Positions 17,057 to 26,012 of a stretch of DNA of 64,000 nucleotides are shown piece by piece. Location of the stretch: the NCBI GenBank assembly GCA_031415695.1, contig JANOSH010000052.1, forward strand, positions 90,129 through 154,128, read 5' to 3'. The stretch is from JANOSH01 sp031415695 (GTDB taxonomy: Bacteria; Actinomycetota; Acidimicrobiia; Acidimicrobiales; Ilumatobacteraceae). Made by a program: the position numbers and the translations under genes. How positions within the stretch are numbered: position 1 is the first letter of the stretch; each line of letters starts with the position of its first letter. A model generated the notes under the pieces. The model saw only the letters and a list, made by a program, of their open reading frames with translations, made no database searches and had not been told where the DNA came from.

Positions 17057-18784
17057 ATGGAACAGCAGTGGATTGTCGACATGGTGCCGGGGCCGCGATT
17101 CCCCGCATGGACGCGCGGCAACGCCGCCGACGTGTTTCCCGACCCGGTCACTCCGGCCTTTGTGACGATGTACTTAGGTGCGGGTCTCGGTGCCGGTTTG
17201 CGTGACGCATACATTGCGTTCGGCACGCTCGACTGGGATGAATACGAACACCCGAACCGACCCGAACTGTTCAAGGTATTCGGCGGGTATCTGTATAACC
17301 CGCTGTCGCTCACCCGCCTGTTCGGCGCCCGCACGCCAGGGCTTACACCTGAACTTATCGACAAAGCATTCTTCGACGATCGTGCCGACGTGCCAGCGTA
17401 CGTGGCCGAGCCGTGGCATGAATCCGAGCGCCACGGCGAGAAGCTTGTGGCGTCGATGGGGTGGGCCATGACCGCTACTGCGCTTCCCGAACTCGACGTT
17501 GACAAGGCCATGGCCGAGCGACTCCGCGACGAACGCCCCAACCTGCGCGAGCTCAGTTACGCAGGGGTGTTGGCGCGGGCGCGTTCCATCGTGCCGTTCA
17601 TCCGTCAAGCGTTCGAGACGGGCATGATCGTGTCGAGCCTGTCGTCGATCGGGCCCGGAGCCTTGCAAGCCATGTGCGATGGCCTGGGCGACCCGACGTT
17701 GGCAATTCGTCTGCTGGCCGGCATCGAGGCTGACTCGGCCGCTCCATCACATGCGATGTGGGCCCTCGCTTCCCAAGCGCGTTCGTCGTCCGTCGTGACA
17801 GCGGTATTCGAGTCTGGTCTCGACGACGTACTGTCCGGGCTCAAGGCCGACGGTTCTCCCGAGGCCACCGCTTTCCTTGACGGTTTCGCCGACCTGTTGC
17901 GAAAGTACGGCTCGCGCGGGCCGAATGAGTGGGACGTCATCGCAGACACATGGGAGGTGCGTCCACGAACAGCGCTCGCGGCTATCGACCTCATGCGCCA
18001 GTCGTCGCACGAGCAGGCCCCAAGTGTGCGCAAGACCGCGGCCATCGTTGAACGTGACCGTGTGATTGGTGAGGTACGAGCCAAGCTCGCGGGCGACGCC
18101 GAGACCCTCGGTACGTTCAACGCCGCGCTTGGCTCGGCGCAGCTATTCCTGAGCGGCCGTGAGCGGTACAAGACAAACTGCATCATGCTGGTGGGCGAAA
18201 TCCGTATGTGTCTGCGCGAGATCGGTCGGCGTATGGTCGAGGTGGGTGTCATCGATTCGGTCGAGCAGATCTTCATGCTCACCGACGCCGAATTCGACGA
18301 GTTGCGTCACGAACCCGACCGCTTCCGTACGATTATTGCTGAGCGTTGGGCGCAGTATCAGTCACTGTTCGAGATCGAACCTATTTTCGTCATCAACGGC
18401 CATGTGCCGCCGGTAGCGCAGTGGCCGAGGCGTTCAACCAAGACGATCGAAGCGGCAAGGTCGGGCACCGTGCTCAGCGGTGCGTGCGGCTCGGGTGGTG
18501 TGGCTACCGGGCGGGCACGGGTGATTGTCGACCCCTCGGACCCCGGCCTGTTCGAACCCGGCGAGGTGCTCGTTGCGCCACAAACCGATCCGTCATGGAC
18601 CCCATTGTTTGTGCCCGCTGCTGCCGTCATCGTGAATGTCGGTGCCATGGGAAGTCACGCCATGATCGTGTGCCGCGAACTTGGCATCCCATGCGTTGCG
18701 TCAGTCCAAGATGCCACCGTGCTCATTTCCGACGGCGCTCTGGTCACCGTCGACGGCAACGCCGGTACGGTGACCATTCACTGA
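17057..18784 (+). CDS. Phosphohistidine-domain protein of the PEP-utilising family, without ATP-grasp domain
   Basis: This 575-residue protein ends in a PEP-utilising mobile domain: GGVATGRARVIVDP, then the phospho-carrier motif MGSHAMIVCRELGIPCVAS with His534. The N-terminal ~450 residues look like the central domain of rifampin phosphotransferase or PEP synthase (PRFPAWTRGNAADVFPDPVTP, then helices). The ATP-grasp domain that would phosphorylate the His is missing. A homologue lies at 31520-33232. The phosphate donor must be another protein, or the protein has another role. Its 3' end overlaps the convergent amidohydrolase by 84 bp. Confidence 0.85.
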   Translation: MEQQWIVDMVPGPRFPAWTRGNAADVFPDPVTPAFVTMYLGAGLGAGLRDAYIAFGTLDWDEYEHPNRPELFKVFGGYLYNPLSLTRLFGARTPGLTPELIDKAFFDDRADVPAYVAEPWHESERHGEKLVASMGWAMTATALPELDVDKAMAERLRDERPNLRELSYAGVLARARSIVPFIRQAFETGMIVSSLSSIGPGALQAMCDGLGDPTLAIRLLAGIEADSAAPSHAMWALASQARSSSVVTAVFESGLDDVLSGLKADGSPEATAFLDGFADLLRKYGSRGPNEWDVIADTWEVRPRTALAAIDLMRQSSHEQAPSVRKTAAIVERDRVIGEVRAKLAGDAETLGTFNAALGSAQLFLSGRERYKTNCIMLVGEIRMCLREIGRRMVEVGVIDSVEQIFMLTDAEFDELRHEPDRFRTIIAERWAQYQSLFEIEPIFVINGHVPPVAQWPRRSTKTIEAARSGTVLSGACGSGGVATGRARVIVDPSDPGLFEPGEVLVAPQTDPSWTPLFVPAAAVIVNVGAMGSHAMIVCRELGIPCVASVQDATVLISDGALVTVDGNAGTVTIH

Positions 18785-20044
18785 CAGGTCACGGTAAACA
18801 ATGCCATCCTTGATCACGGCCCGGATCTTGTCGTGTTGTTGCAGCACGGTAATGTCGGCCAGCGGGTCGGCGTCGAGGATGATCAGATCTGCGTACTTGC
18901 CATCCTCCAATGTGCCGACCATACCGTCGGGGTCGGCCGCCGCGCCGCCGTCGCGGGTTGCGCACATGAGCGCGTCGAACGGTGTCATTCCGAACAGTGC
19001 TACAAAGTATTCAAGGTCTCGGGCGTAGGTTCCGTGAGGGGCGATGTTCAATCCATAGTCGCCGCCGATTAGCACCCGCACGCCAACCTCGCGAAGGCGG
19101 CGCACAGCCTTCACTGTTTCTTCGACCTCGCGTTCGTATCCCTTGGCCTTGACAGCCTCGCGGGAAAAGCCGATCTCGTGCCCCCGTTCGATAAACGCCA
19201 TCTCCCACCCGATGGCCGGGCCCACGAACAACCGATGACGTTCTCGCCGAAGCACATCGACAGCCTCGTCATCGAGATAGTTGGCGTGGCCAATAATGTC
19301 GACTCCGAAGTGCACTGCCTGTTTCACAGCTGCAGCGGAACGGGAATGGCACACCACGCGCATGTTGCGGGCGTGAGCCTCGTCGACTGCGGCTTCGACC
19401 TCCTCGTCGCGGTACGACAACTCACCGGGCGGCGCGTGGGCTGACAACAGTTCGCCATCGAGGAAAATCTTCACAATGTCGGCACCACTCTTTCTTAGCG
19501 CCCGCACCGCGGCGCGCACGGCCCACGGCCCATCGACAATGGTGCCGAGCCCCTCATGTGGCGCCGCGTTCGGATCCTTGCGGTTGTCGGCATTGCTGGC
19601 GGTACCACCCACATCGCGACCGGATGCGGCGAGTCGGGGGCCGGGGATCTGCCCGCGGTTGATGGCATTTCGAAGCGCAACGTCGACCCGGTGCACCGAA
19701 CCAAAACTGATAGCCGACGTGAACCCCGACCCGAGCATTACGCGGGCGTTGTCGACCGCATGAATCATTGCTTCCTCGGCTGGAAGTTTGTCGAGTTCCG
19801 TAGGCGCGGCATTGGCGTAGGAAAGGTGAGCGTGCGACTCGGTCATCCCCGGCATCACGAACTGACCACCGAGGTCGACCCGTCGAATATCGCCAGGTAT
19901 ATCGCCGAACGTCGACAGATGCCCTGCTCGGCGCACATACCGACCGGAGATCCACACAGCACCGTCGGTGATCACTTCTTCGCCCGTACCGGTGAACAGT
20001 CGGGCGTTCGTGAACACCACGTCAGAAGCGGTACTGAGGGTCAT
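18701..20044 (-). CDS. Metal-dependent amidohydrolase
   Basis: This 447-residue enzyme of the amidohydrolase superfamily (imidazolonepropionase/prolidase-like branch) has the HxH metal motif in MTESHAHLSYA, a lysine in GADIVKIFLDG likely to be carboxylated, and metal histidines in VVCHSRS and IIGHANYLDDE. The substrate is probably an amide or cyclic amide; it cannot be named. The ATG at 20044 overlaps the stop of the preceding gene (ATGA). About 24 C-terminal residues after VIKDGIVYRDL lie antisense to the end of the phosphohistidine-domain gene. Confidence 0.88.
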   Translation of the reverse strand: MTLSTASDVVFTNARLFTGTGEEVITDGAVWISGRYVRRAGHLSTFGDIPGDIRRVDLGGQFVMPGMTESHAHLSYANAAPTELDKLPAEEAMIHAVDNARVMLGSGFTSAISFGSVHRVDVALRNAINRGQIPGPRLAASGRDVGGTASNADNRKDPNAAPHEGLGTIVDGPWAVRAAVRALRKSGADIVKIFLDGELLSAHAPPGELSYRDEEVEAAVDEAHARNMRVVCHSRSAAAVKQAVHFGVDIIGHANYLDDEAVDVLRRERHRLFVGPAIGWEMAFIERGHEIGFSREAVKAKGYEREVEETVKAVRRLREVGVRVLIGGDYGLNIAPHGTYARDLEYFVALFGMTPFDALMCATRDGGAAADPDGMVGTLEDGKYADLIILDADPLADITVLQQHDKIRAVIKDGIVYRDLSVNGHRTGVAVDGDQSAVGNEHGGILD

Positions 20045-21036
20045 GTTGCCACCTTCGTTGGGTCGTGGCGGAGCAATCGCTCGGCGTTCGGTGTAAGCGA
20101 CAGCGTGAACGGATCTCGTGCGTGAGCGCCGCCCGAATCCCACCCGCCGTAATTCGTACCGAACACCATGTGGTCCGTGCCGACGACGTCGATGAGCGTG
20201 GCGAGAGCGCTGGGTGAATCCATATGCGAGTCGTACCACAACATGCGCAAATGATCTCGTAACCCACCGTCGCGCAGATGCTCTGGCCCCCACGGCCGGG
20301 TGCCGACAGCGAGCTCGAATTTCTCGACGAGGAACGCAATGGCACCGCCGCCGTGCGAGATGCACATGTCGAGATGGGGGTGGCGTTGGGTGACGCCGCC
20401 AAGCACCAACTCGACAACGGCGATCGTTTCGTCAAAGGTGTATCCGAACAGAATGCCCAGGTCGAACCGGCCCAACCGAGGGTCGCGAGGTGCACCCACT
20501 CCGTCGGTGGAAGCCGGGTGCAGAAACAACGGCATGTCGAATTGGACCAAGGTTCGGTAGAAGTCGTCGAGGCGTGGATCATCGAGCGGGTAGCCGAGAT
20601 CGGTTCCAAGGTGTACTGCCACGAGGCCAAGATCACGTCGGCACCGCACCAACTCACGAAGCGCAGCGTCGATGTCTTGCATGGGGAGCGTGGCGCATCC
20701 CGCGAATCGTGTGGGATGCGCACGTACAAGCTCGGCCATGGCGTCGTTGTGAACGCGGCAGAATCGCACGGCATCAGCGACCTCGATTCCATGGAACATC
20801 GTCAGCGGGTTTGGCGACAGCAGTTGGACGTCGATGCCGTCACGATCCATAGCCCGCAATCGTTTGTCGATGTCCATGAACAGGCTGCCGCGGTATGGCA
20901 TTGGTTTCATGACGTACTCGCCGATCCGAAAGAACGGCACACCGTTAGCATCAACAGCGAGTTCGGGACCGAACCGGCCAGCCTGCCCGAACCCCGCCTC
21001 CAGCACTACGTGAGCATGGAGGTCGATGGCGTTCAT
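20041..21036 (-). CDS. Amidohydrolase-2 (ACMSD-like) family protein
   Basis: This 331-residue TIM-barrel protein of the amidohydrolase-related family (ACMSD and gamma-resorcylate decarboxylase relatives) has DLHAHVV at the N-terminus, LFLHPAS in the middle and ISHGGGAIAFL later. Where most members read GTDYP or GTDFP, with Asp as metal ligand, this one reads VFGTNYGGWD, which would change the active site unless the later Asp replaces it. Decarboxylation or hydrolysis of an aromatic-derived acid is likely. It overlaps both neighbours by 4 nt in one operon. Confidence 0.86.
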   Translation of the reverse strand: MNAIDLHAHVVLEAGFGQAGRFGPELAVDANGVPFFRIGEYVMKPMPYRGSLFMDIDKRLRAMDRDGIDVQLLSPNPLTMFHGIEVADAVRFCRVHNDAMAELVRAHPTRFAGCATLPMQDIDAALRELVRCRRDLGLVAVHLGTDLGYPLDDPRLDDFYRTLVQFDMPLFLHPASTDGVGAPRDPRLGRFDLGILFGYTFDETIAVVELVLGGVTQRHPHLDMCISHGGGAIAFLVEKFELAVGTRPWGPEHLRDGGLRDHLRMLWYDSHMDSPSALATLIDVVGTDHMVFGTNYGGWDSGGAHARDPFTLSLTPNAERLLRHDPTKVAT

Positions 21037-21383
21037 TCGTCTGCGAAAAACGTGTGTCGGGCACTGCCATCAACGGCATAAACCGGTTCGCTCTTGTCCA
21101 CGAGATACATCCGATTCCACGCCCCTGTGATGCCGTACTCGCGTAGTACGTCGCGCATTATGAAATAGTTGGCGTGCTCGAAGTGGGCAGCGAGCGACGG
21201 GCCGTCGTCCCACAATTCGTACACCTGGATACGTGTGGCGACCGAGGGGTCGGCGGCAAAGCAATATGCCTGGCAACCCGTTTCATCGACCCGCGTCGCC
21301 AACTGAATCGAAGCCGAGGCTGTGACCGCCGCGTCTCGCGACACCTGATTGGCGTAGTCAATCGTGGCAGCTATAACGATCAT
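21033..21383 (-). CDS. ABM-family monooxygenase-like protein
   Basis: This 116-residue protein has the ferredoxin-like alpha/beta barrel pattern of antibiotic biosynthesis monooxygenases: VIAATIDY, SASIQLATRVDETGCQAYCF, IQVYELWDDGPSLAAHFEHANY. Members oxidise aromatic or quinone substrates without cofactor, or degrade haem. It is the first gene of a three-gene operon with two amidohydrolases, and GAGGAACGGGG lies before the ATG. The context suggests a step in breakdown of an aromatic compound. Confidence 0.83.
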   Translation of the reverse strand: MIVIAATIDYANQVSRDAAVTASASIQLATRVDETGCQAYCFAADPSVATRIQVYELWDDGPSLAAHFEHANYFIMRDVLREYGITGAWNRMYLVDKSEPVYAVDGSARHTFFADE

Positions 21384-21432
21384 GAAAGTCCCCGTTCCTC
21401 GTTCGCTGAGGTTACCTGCCGAGCGGGCTAGT

Positions 21433-21438
21433 TAGTGT
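21433..21438 (+). promoter_or_regulatory. -10 element of the leaderless cupin-like gene
   Basis: TAGTGT, 6 nt (GGCGAG), then the ATG at 21445. Confidence 0.55.
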
Positions 21439-21444
21439 GGCGAG

Positions 21445-22341
21445 ATGAGCATGATCGCCTTGCTTGAACCGTCAGTCGAACGCCTCGGAGTGGACGTGCA
21501 CATTGGCTCCGGCCCCGGGCCCGTGCTCTCCGACGTATGGACCATAGGTGCATGGGCGCTGCGATTCGTGCGGCTCGATGCCGGGCAGCAGTTCCGTCCC
21601 GATCGGACGCGCGGGCCTGTGTTCGTGAAGGTGATCACTGGCACGCTCGTTCAAGCCGGGCAGTCGGCGTACCCAGTTGTCGGAGAGGTCCGGCGCACCG
21701 AGTTGTTGGACGGTGGGGTGGAAGCGGCGAGCACCGGTGCCTTGTTTGCTGTCTTTAGTGCAATCGGCGATACCACAGCGGCTATCTCGTCGGTTGAGCA
21801 GCTGACATATGGCGGTCCGTTAGCCGACCGTTTGCTGTGGCGATCGTATGAGTCCATGTATACGGCAGCCACACCGATCTTCGACGGCGTCGATGCCCAC
21901 CTCGCTCCTGGCTTCCACCTCCTCGACAACAACGGCCACGAGATCGCCTACCTGTTCACGTGGGTAGCCGGTAAGGGTGTCGATATGTCGACTCACAACC
22001 ACGGGCGTGCGCCCAAAGTAACGGCGCCGGCATTTGCTGAAGTGCACTGGGTGATGTACAACGGCACCGGTCGGGGAGGCATGTACGTGACCGATGCACC
22101 GGACTCGCAAAAGCGCTACCGCACCCCGGTATTGCAAGGCGAGGAACACGGCCCGTTTTTCGTGTTCGACCCGGCGACCGGTGCCCCAGTTCTTCGCGAC
22201 AATGGAGCGGTTGAATACCCGTGGCACAGCTGGGAAGCAGGTACCGATGAACATCCCGGTCAGGCCTACGACGTGGTTGCGGCCTTTGAAATCACGGTGC
22301 CTTACGCGAAGGTCATAGAGAGGCGCGTGTCTGCGGTTTGA
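21445..22341 (+). CDS. Cupin-like protein of unknown function
   Basis: I do not recognise a named family. The 298-residue protein is rich in strands and seems to have two cupin-like halves. The first (residues ~33-110) has WALRFVRLDAGQQFRP and VFVKVITGTLVQAG. The second (~170-290) has MSTHNHGRAPKVTAPAFAEVHWVMYNG, where two His and a later His could bind metal, and EYPWHSWEAGTDEHPG. It lies between two divergent catabolic-looking units and may be a metal-dependent lyase, isomerase or dioxygenase (inference). Confidence 0.7.
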   Translation: MSMIALLEPSVERLGVDVHIGSGPGPVLSDVWTIGAWALRFVRLDAGQQFRPDRTRGPVFVKVITGTLVQAGQSAYPVVGEVRRTELLDGGVEAASTGALFAVFSAIGDTTAAISSVEQLTYGGPLADRLLWRSYESMYTAATPIFDGVDAHLAPGFHLLDNNGHEIAYLFTWVAGKGVDMSTHNHGRAPKVTAPAFAEVHWVMYNGTGRGGMYVTDAPDSQKRYRTPVLQGEEHGPFFVFDPATGAPVLRDNGAVEYPWHSWEAGTDEHPGQAYDVVAAFEITVPYAKVIERRVSAV

Positions 22342-22365
22342 TACATGCGTATCGTCGCTATTTGT

Positions 22366-23409
22366 TCAGTCGACCACGAGCACGATCTTGCCGACGTGCT
22401 GTTTCGACTCGAACAGCTGTTGCGCGATGACTATGTCGGGCAACGGGAACGTGGCCGCAACAAGTGGCCTGATCTCGCCTTTCTCGATGCGCCCAATGAG
22501 CGCGGCGAAGACGGCAGGCTCGACAATTGTGCCGCCTAGGAGCTGTAGGTCCTTGAGGTAGAGCGTGCGCAGGTCGAGTTCCACGATGGGCCCGGCGATC
22601 GCCCCGGCCACTGCATAGCGCCCGCCGGGTCGAAGCGCCTCGAGTAGACGCGGCCAAGACGCTCCTCCCACCACGTCGATGACAACGTCGAACGCATCAC
22701 GTCCCATGACCTCTCTCGGGTCGTCGTCGCGACCTATCACTTGGGTTGCGCCGCATGCTCGAATCGCTTCCACCTTCGATGCGGCGGCAACGGCGACAAC
22801 AAACGCGCCCCGGGCGACCGCGAGTTGAACAGCCGCCGACCCGACGCCACCTGAGGCGCCCGTGACGAGCACTGTGGATTCGGATCCCACTCGTGCAAGC
22901 GTGAGCAGATTCTCGGCAGTGCCGTACGCGCACGGGAACGTCGCCAACTCTATGTCGGTGAGGTCGCTGGTGACGCACCACGCGTGGACGGATGGCACGG
23001 TGACATATTCGGCGAAAGCGCCATCGAGCTCGGATCCGAGGTACAGCGCTTTGTGAGGGACCCATTGGAGCGGCTCGCGGATAGCGGGTTCGACAAGCAC
23101 TCGCTCACCAATCCGGCCTGGGTCGATGTCTGCCCCGACGGCAACGATGTGGCCGCACGCATCGATCCCCTGGATTCGGGGGAACTGCAAGGACATACCG
23201 GTCCATCCAGTGTCGTCGGCGCCTTGGGAGTACCAGCCGACCCGAGTGTTGATGTCGGTTGCGTTGACAGCAGCAGCCTTGACCGCGATAAGAACGTCCC
23301 GAGGCCCTGGTCGAGGAACAGGTACGTCGTCGCTACACTCAAGCCGTTCGTAACTGCCGTGCCCTGTGGTGAGCACAGCCGTCATGGTTGTTGGCAACAT
23401 GGAATTCAT
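22366..23409 (-). CDS. Quinone oxidoreductase-like MDR dehydrogenase
   Basis: This 347-residue medium-chain dehydrogenase/reductase has the N-terminal GroES-like domain (DVLIAVKAAAVNATDIN), the NADP-binding segment VLVTGASGGVGSAAVQLA and GRYAVAGAIAGP. The catalytic-zinc ligands of alcohol dehydrogenase are replaced, as in quinone oxidoreductases and enoyl reductases. The substrate is unknown. The first ATG at 23409 is used here; starts at 23400 and 23385 are also possible. It converges with the cupin-like gene, 24 nt apart. Confidence 0.86.
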   Translation of the reverse strand: MNSMLPTTMTAVLTTGHGSYERLECSDDVPVPRPGPRDVLIAVKAAAVNATDINTRVGWYSQGADDTGWTGMSLQFPRIQGIDACGHIVAVGADIDPGRIGERVLVEPAIREPLQWVPHKALYLGSELDGAFAEYVTVPSVHAWCVTSDLTDIELATFPCAYGTAENLLTLARVGSESTVLVTGASGGVGSAAVQLAVARGAFVVAVAAASKVEAIRACGATQVIGRDDDPREVMGRDAFDVVIDVVGGASWPRLLEALRPGGRYAVAGAIAGPIVELDLRTLYLKDLQLLGGTIVEPAVFAALIGRIEKGEIRPLVAATFPLPDIVIAQQLFESKQHVGKIVLVVD

Positions 23410-23460
23410 TCGTCCATTTTGAACCTATTCCGCTTGGGCGCAAACTCACATTCGACTCAC

Positions 23461-23470
23461 AGGAATTCCT
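23461..23470. repeat. Perfect 10-bp palindrome in a divergent spacer
   Basis: AGGAATTCCT lies between the divergent MDR gene (start 23409) and the lipoprotein operon (start 23497). It could be an operator, but it is short and may be chance. Confidence 0.3.
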
Positions 23471-23496
23471 CAGACTCGTCCACTTAACTAGGTGAC

Positions 23497-24561
23497 ATGC
23501 GTTTAACTAGTGAAACCCGTCAGCGCCGCTCGCGCCTCATGCTGCAACGATGCTCGGTGACGATGCTCGGCCTCGCTGTCGCATGTTCGGCGAACGGAAC
23601 AGGCGCGCCTGCATCCGAACCGGCCACAACCGCGGGTACCGCGGGTGTAGCGGGTGTCGCTTCGACCCAGCCGGTGTTGGCGACTACTTTGACCGTGCCT
23701 GCCACCACGGTGGCCACGGCGGCAACGACCGTATCGAAAGCGACCGCACCGACAACTCAACCTACCGCCCCTTCGCCCGCAGGCGTCACGTCGGTCGTAG
23801 TCGATTCCACGCCCGACAAATACTTTGTGTTGTACGTCAAGCCGAACCTAAACGCAGTGACCGAGATCCCGGTTTCCATCACAATTGGTAAGGCCGGAAC
23901 GACTGCGCTTACCGACGGCCGTAATCAGTTACCGAAGGAGCACTACCGGGTCGCTACATTCAGCGTTGCTAGCCCCGGCGATATCGATGGCGATGGCGCT
24001 AACGACCTGACCGAGCTTGCCGATCCGGTGAACGCCAACCCGTTCAACCCTGCCCCGCGTCTCGACCCGGCAAACGGTGCCGTCATCGTCCCCGACAAGG
24101 CGTCCTTCGAGCGACTCTCATACCAGGGCGACGACGTCGCTCGTGACGCGTACCTCGCCGGCATTGAGTTCATGAAGTTCTGGATTATCGACATCGACAA
24201 GGCACACCCAAGCATCTACTTCATGAACACCGAGGCCTTCCGCGCTCACCCTCAGTTCGCGTCGGTTGTCGGCATTTCTGGTGGACGAGGACCATCCGCC
24301 GACAAGATGCGTGGCGATGTTGCGTATGACGCTTACGCCACCGCCGCTGACGGCTCGAAGGGTCGATACCGGTTCGCGTTTCAGCCGAACGACGCCTACA
24401 CATTCGAACAGATCGCTCTGGCCTACGAGCTATTGGTAACGAGTATGCCGGTACTCAAGAACAACCTGTCGTACCTGGCCTTCGCGCAGGCTGGCCTTCC
24501 CCTCTACAAGAAGGAAAAGGCCTCGTACGACGCCTACCGTGTTCCGGTGATCATGGAATGA
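23497..24561 (+). CDS. Exported lipoprotein, partner of the dikinase-like lipoprotein
   Basis: This 354-residue protein has a basic N-terminus, a hydrophobic stretch (VTMLGLAVAC, lipid-anchor Cys30) and a long Thr/Ala/Pro-rich linker to about residue 105, so it should be anchored outside the membrane. The folded part contains GDIDGDGANDLTEL, a calcium-type DxDxD loop, then an alpha/beta region with FMNTEAFRAHPQFASVVG. The family is unnamed to me. It overlaps the next gene by 4 nt (ATGA), and both products are exported, so they probably act as a pair. Confidence 0.78.
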   Translation: MRLTSETRQRRSRLMLQRCSVTMLGLAVACSANGTGAPASEPATTAGTAGVAGVASTQPVLATTLTVPATTVATAATTVSKATAPTTQPTAPSPAGVTSVVVDSTPDKYFVLYVKPNLNAVTEIPVSITIGKAGTTALTDGRNQLPKEHYRVATFSVASPGDIDGDGANDLTELADPVNANPFNPAPRLDPANGAVIVPDKASFERLSYQGDDVARDAYLAGIEFMKFWIIDIDKAHPSIYFMNTEAFRAHPQFASVVGISGGRGPSADKMRGDVAYDAYATAADGSKGRYRFAFQPNDAYTFEQIALAYELLVTSMPVLKNNLSYLAFAQAGLPLYKKEKASYDAYRVPVIME

Positions 24562-26012
24562 GACTCGCCCTGAAATCACGCTCGCTTGCCGTCGGACTCG
24601 CGGTGGCTATTGCAGCCAGTGCGTGCAGCCCATCGTCATCGAATTCCAGTACTTTGACACCCGAGGTGTTAACGGCTGCTTCGGCCACTCCGGCTGAATT
24701 CTCTCCGCTCAATGCGGCGGTCGGGTTCGGCTTGCTACGTGTGATGACGCTCGACGAACGTCCAAATCCCCGTGACGTCGTCATCTATCCTGCGCTTCCC
24801 AATGAGTTGTCTCGCGTAGCTGGTGTCATTACTACCGTCGGCCAGACACCCCTGTCGCATGTGAACCTGCGAGCCGTGCAGGACAAGGTTCCGAATGCAG
24901 TCATCGCCAGTGCGCTCACCGATCCACAGATCAAGGCGTTGATCGGCCGCTACGTGAAATACACCGTTGCGACAGCAGGTGTCACGATTGCCCCGGCGAC
25001 CCAAAGCGAGGTCGAAGCGCACCATGCCGCCGCACGCCCGGTTGCCGCTCAAACCCCGCAGCGAGACCTCACTGTGCACGCCATCGCGCCCCTGACTAAG
25101 ATCGGGTTCGACGACTGGAAGGCGTATGGCGTCAAGGCTGCCAACCTTGCAACGCTCGGTAAACTCGACCTTCCCGACGCCGACGTGCCCGATGGCTATG
25201 CCGTGCCGTTCTACTTCTACGACGAGTTCATGAAGGCAGCCGGTCTCTACGTCCGAGCACGCACGATGATCGCTGACGCGAAGTTCCGGTCCGATCCGGC
25301 TGTGCAAGACAAGCAACTCGGCGAACTTCGAGATGCCATCAAAGCCGCGACCATGCCCGCATGGATGATGACCGAACTTTCAACGCTCCAGAAGTCGTTT
25401 CCTGCAGGCTCACCTATTCGTTGCCGGTCAAGTACGAACAACGAAGACCTGCCCGGGTTCAGCGGGGCGGGCCTATACGACTCCAAGACGCAACGCCCCG
25501 ACGAGGGCCACATGTCCAAGTGCATCAAACAGGTGTACGCCAGCGTTTGGAACCTGCGGGCTTTCCTCGAGCGCGACTTTTACCGCATCGACCATTTGAC
25601 GACCGCCATGGGCGTGCTGACCATCCCCAATGTCGATGACGAGCGGGCCAACGGTGTCGCCGTCAGCATCGACCCCGTGTACGAAACCCCGGGGGCGTTT
25701 TACGTGAACACTCAACTGGGAGAAGATTTGGTGACCAACCCGGAGGCGCTGTCGGTCCCCGAGGCTTTGTTGCTCGGTTCGGATGGCTCGGTCAACGTGA
25801 TCAACCGGTCAAACCTTGCCGAACCGGGCGACTTGCTCTTGAACACGACCCAGACCGCTGCGCTTCGATCAAGCCTGTCGGTGATCAAGGACCAATTCGC
25901 GGTTCTCTACAACGTTGGGCAGAGCGAGAAGTTCGCAATGGAGATCGAATTCAAAATCACCAAGAGCGGTGCACTATCGATCAAGCAAGCCCGTACCTGG
26001 GTCTTCAACTAG
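24558..26012 (+). CDS. Exported lipoprotein with phosphohistidine-like and PPDK ATP-grasp-like domains
   Basis: This 484-residue protein has a signal peptide with lipid-anchor Cys23 (IAASAC). Residues ~58-150 resemble a phosphohistidine swivelling domain, with TPLSHVN (His101). Residues ~180-484 resemble the ATP-grasp domain of PEP synthase and pyruvate phosphate dikinase: YGVKAANLATLG (K193), IRCRSSTNNEDLPGFSGAG (R290, E296), TQLGEDLV and a final QARTWVF. Cytosolic dikinases use ATP, so a lipid-anchored copy is odd. The domain order (His domain first) is reversed relative to PEP synthase. It ends tail to tail with the next gene, sharing CTAG. Confidence 0.78.
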   Translation: MRLALKSRSLAVGLAVAIAASACSPSSSNSSTLTPEVLTAASATPAEFSPLNAAVGFGLLRVMTLDERPNPRDVVIYPALPNELSRVAGVITTVGQTPLSHVNLRAVQDKVPNAVIASALTDPQIKALIGRYVKYTVATAGVTIAPATQSEVEAHHAAARPVAAQTPQRDLTVHAIAPLTKIGFDDWKAYGVKAANLATLGKLDLPDADVPDGYAVPFYFYDEFMKAAGLYVRARTMIADAKFRSDPAVQDKQLGELRDAIKAATMPAWMMTELSTLQKSFPAGSPIRCRSSTNNEDLPGFSGAGLYDSKTQRPDEGHMSKCIKQVYASVWNLRAFLERDFYRIDHLTTAMGVLTIPNVDDERANGVAVSIDPVYETPGAFYVNTQLGEDLVTNPEALSVPEALLLGSDGSVNVINRSNLAEPGDLLLNTTQTAALRSSLSVIKDQFAVLYNVGQSEKFAMEIEFKITKSGALSIKQARTWVFN

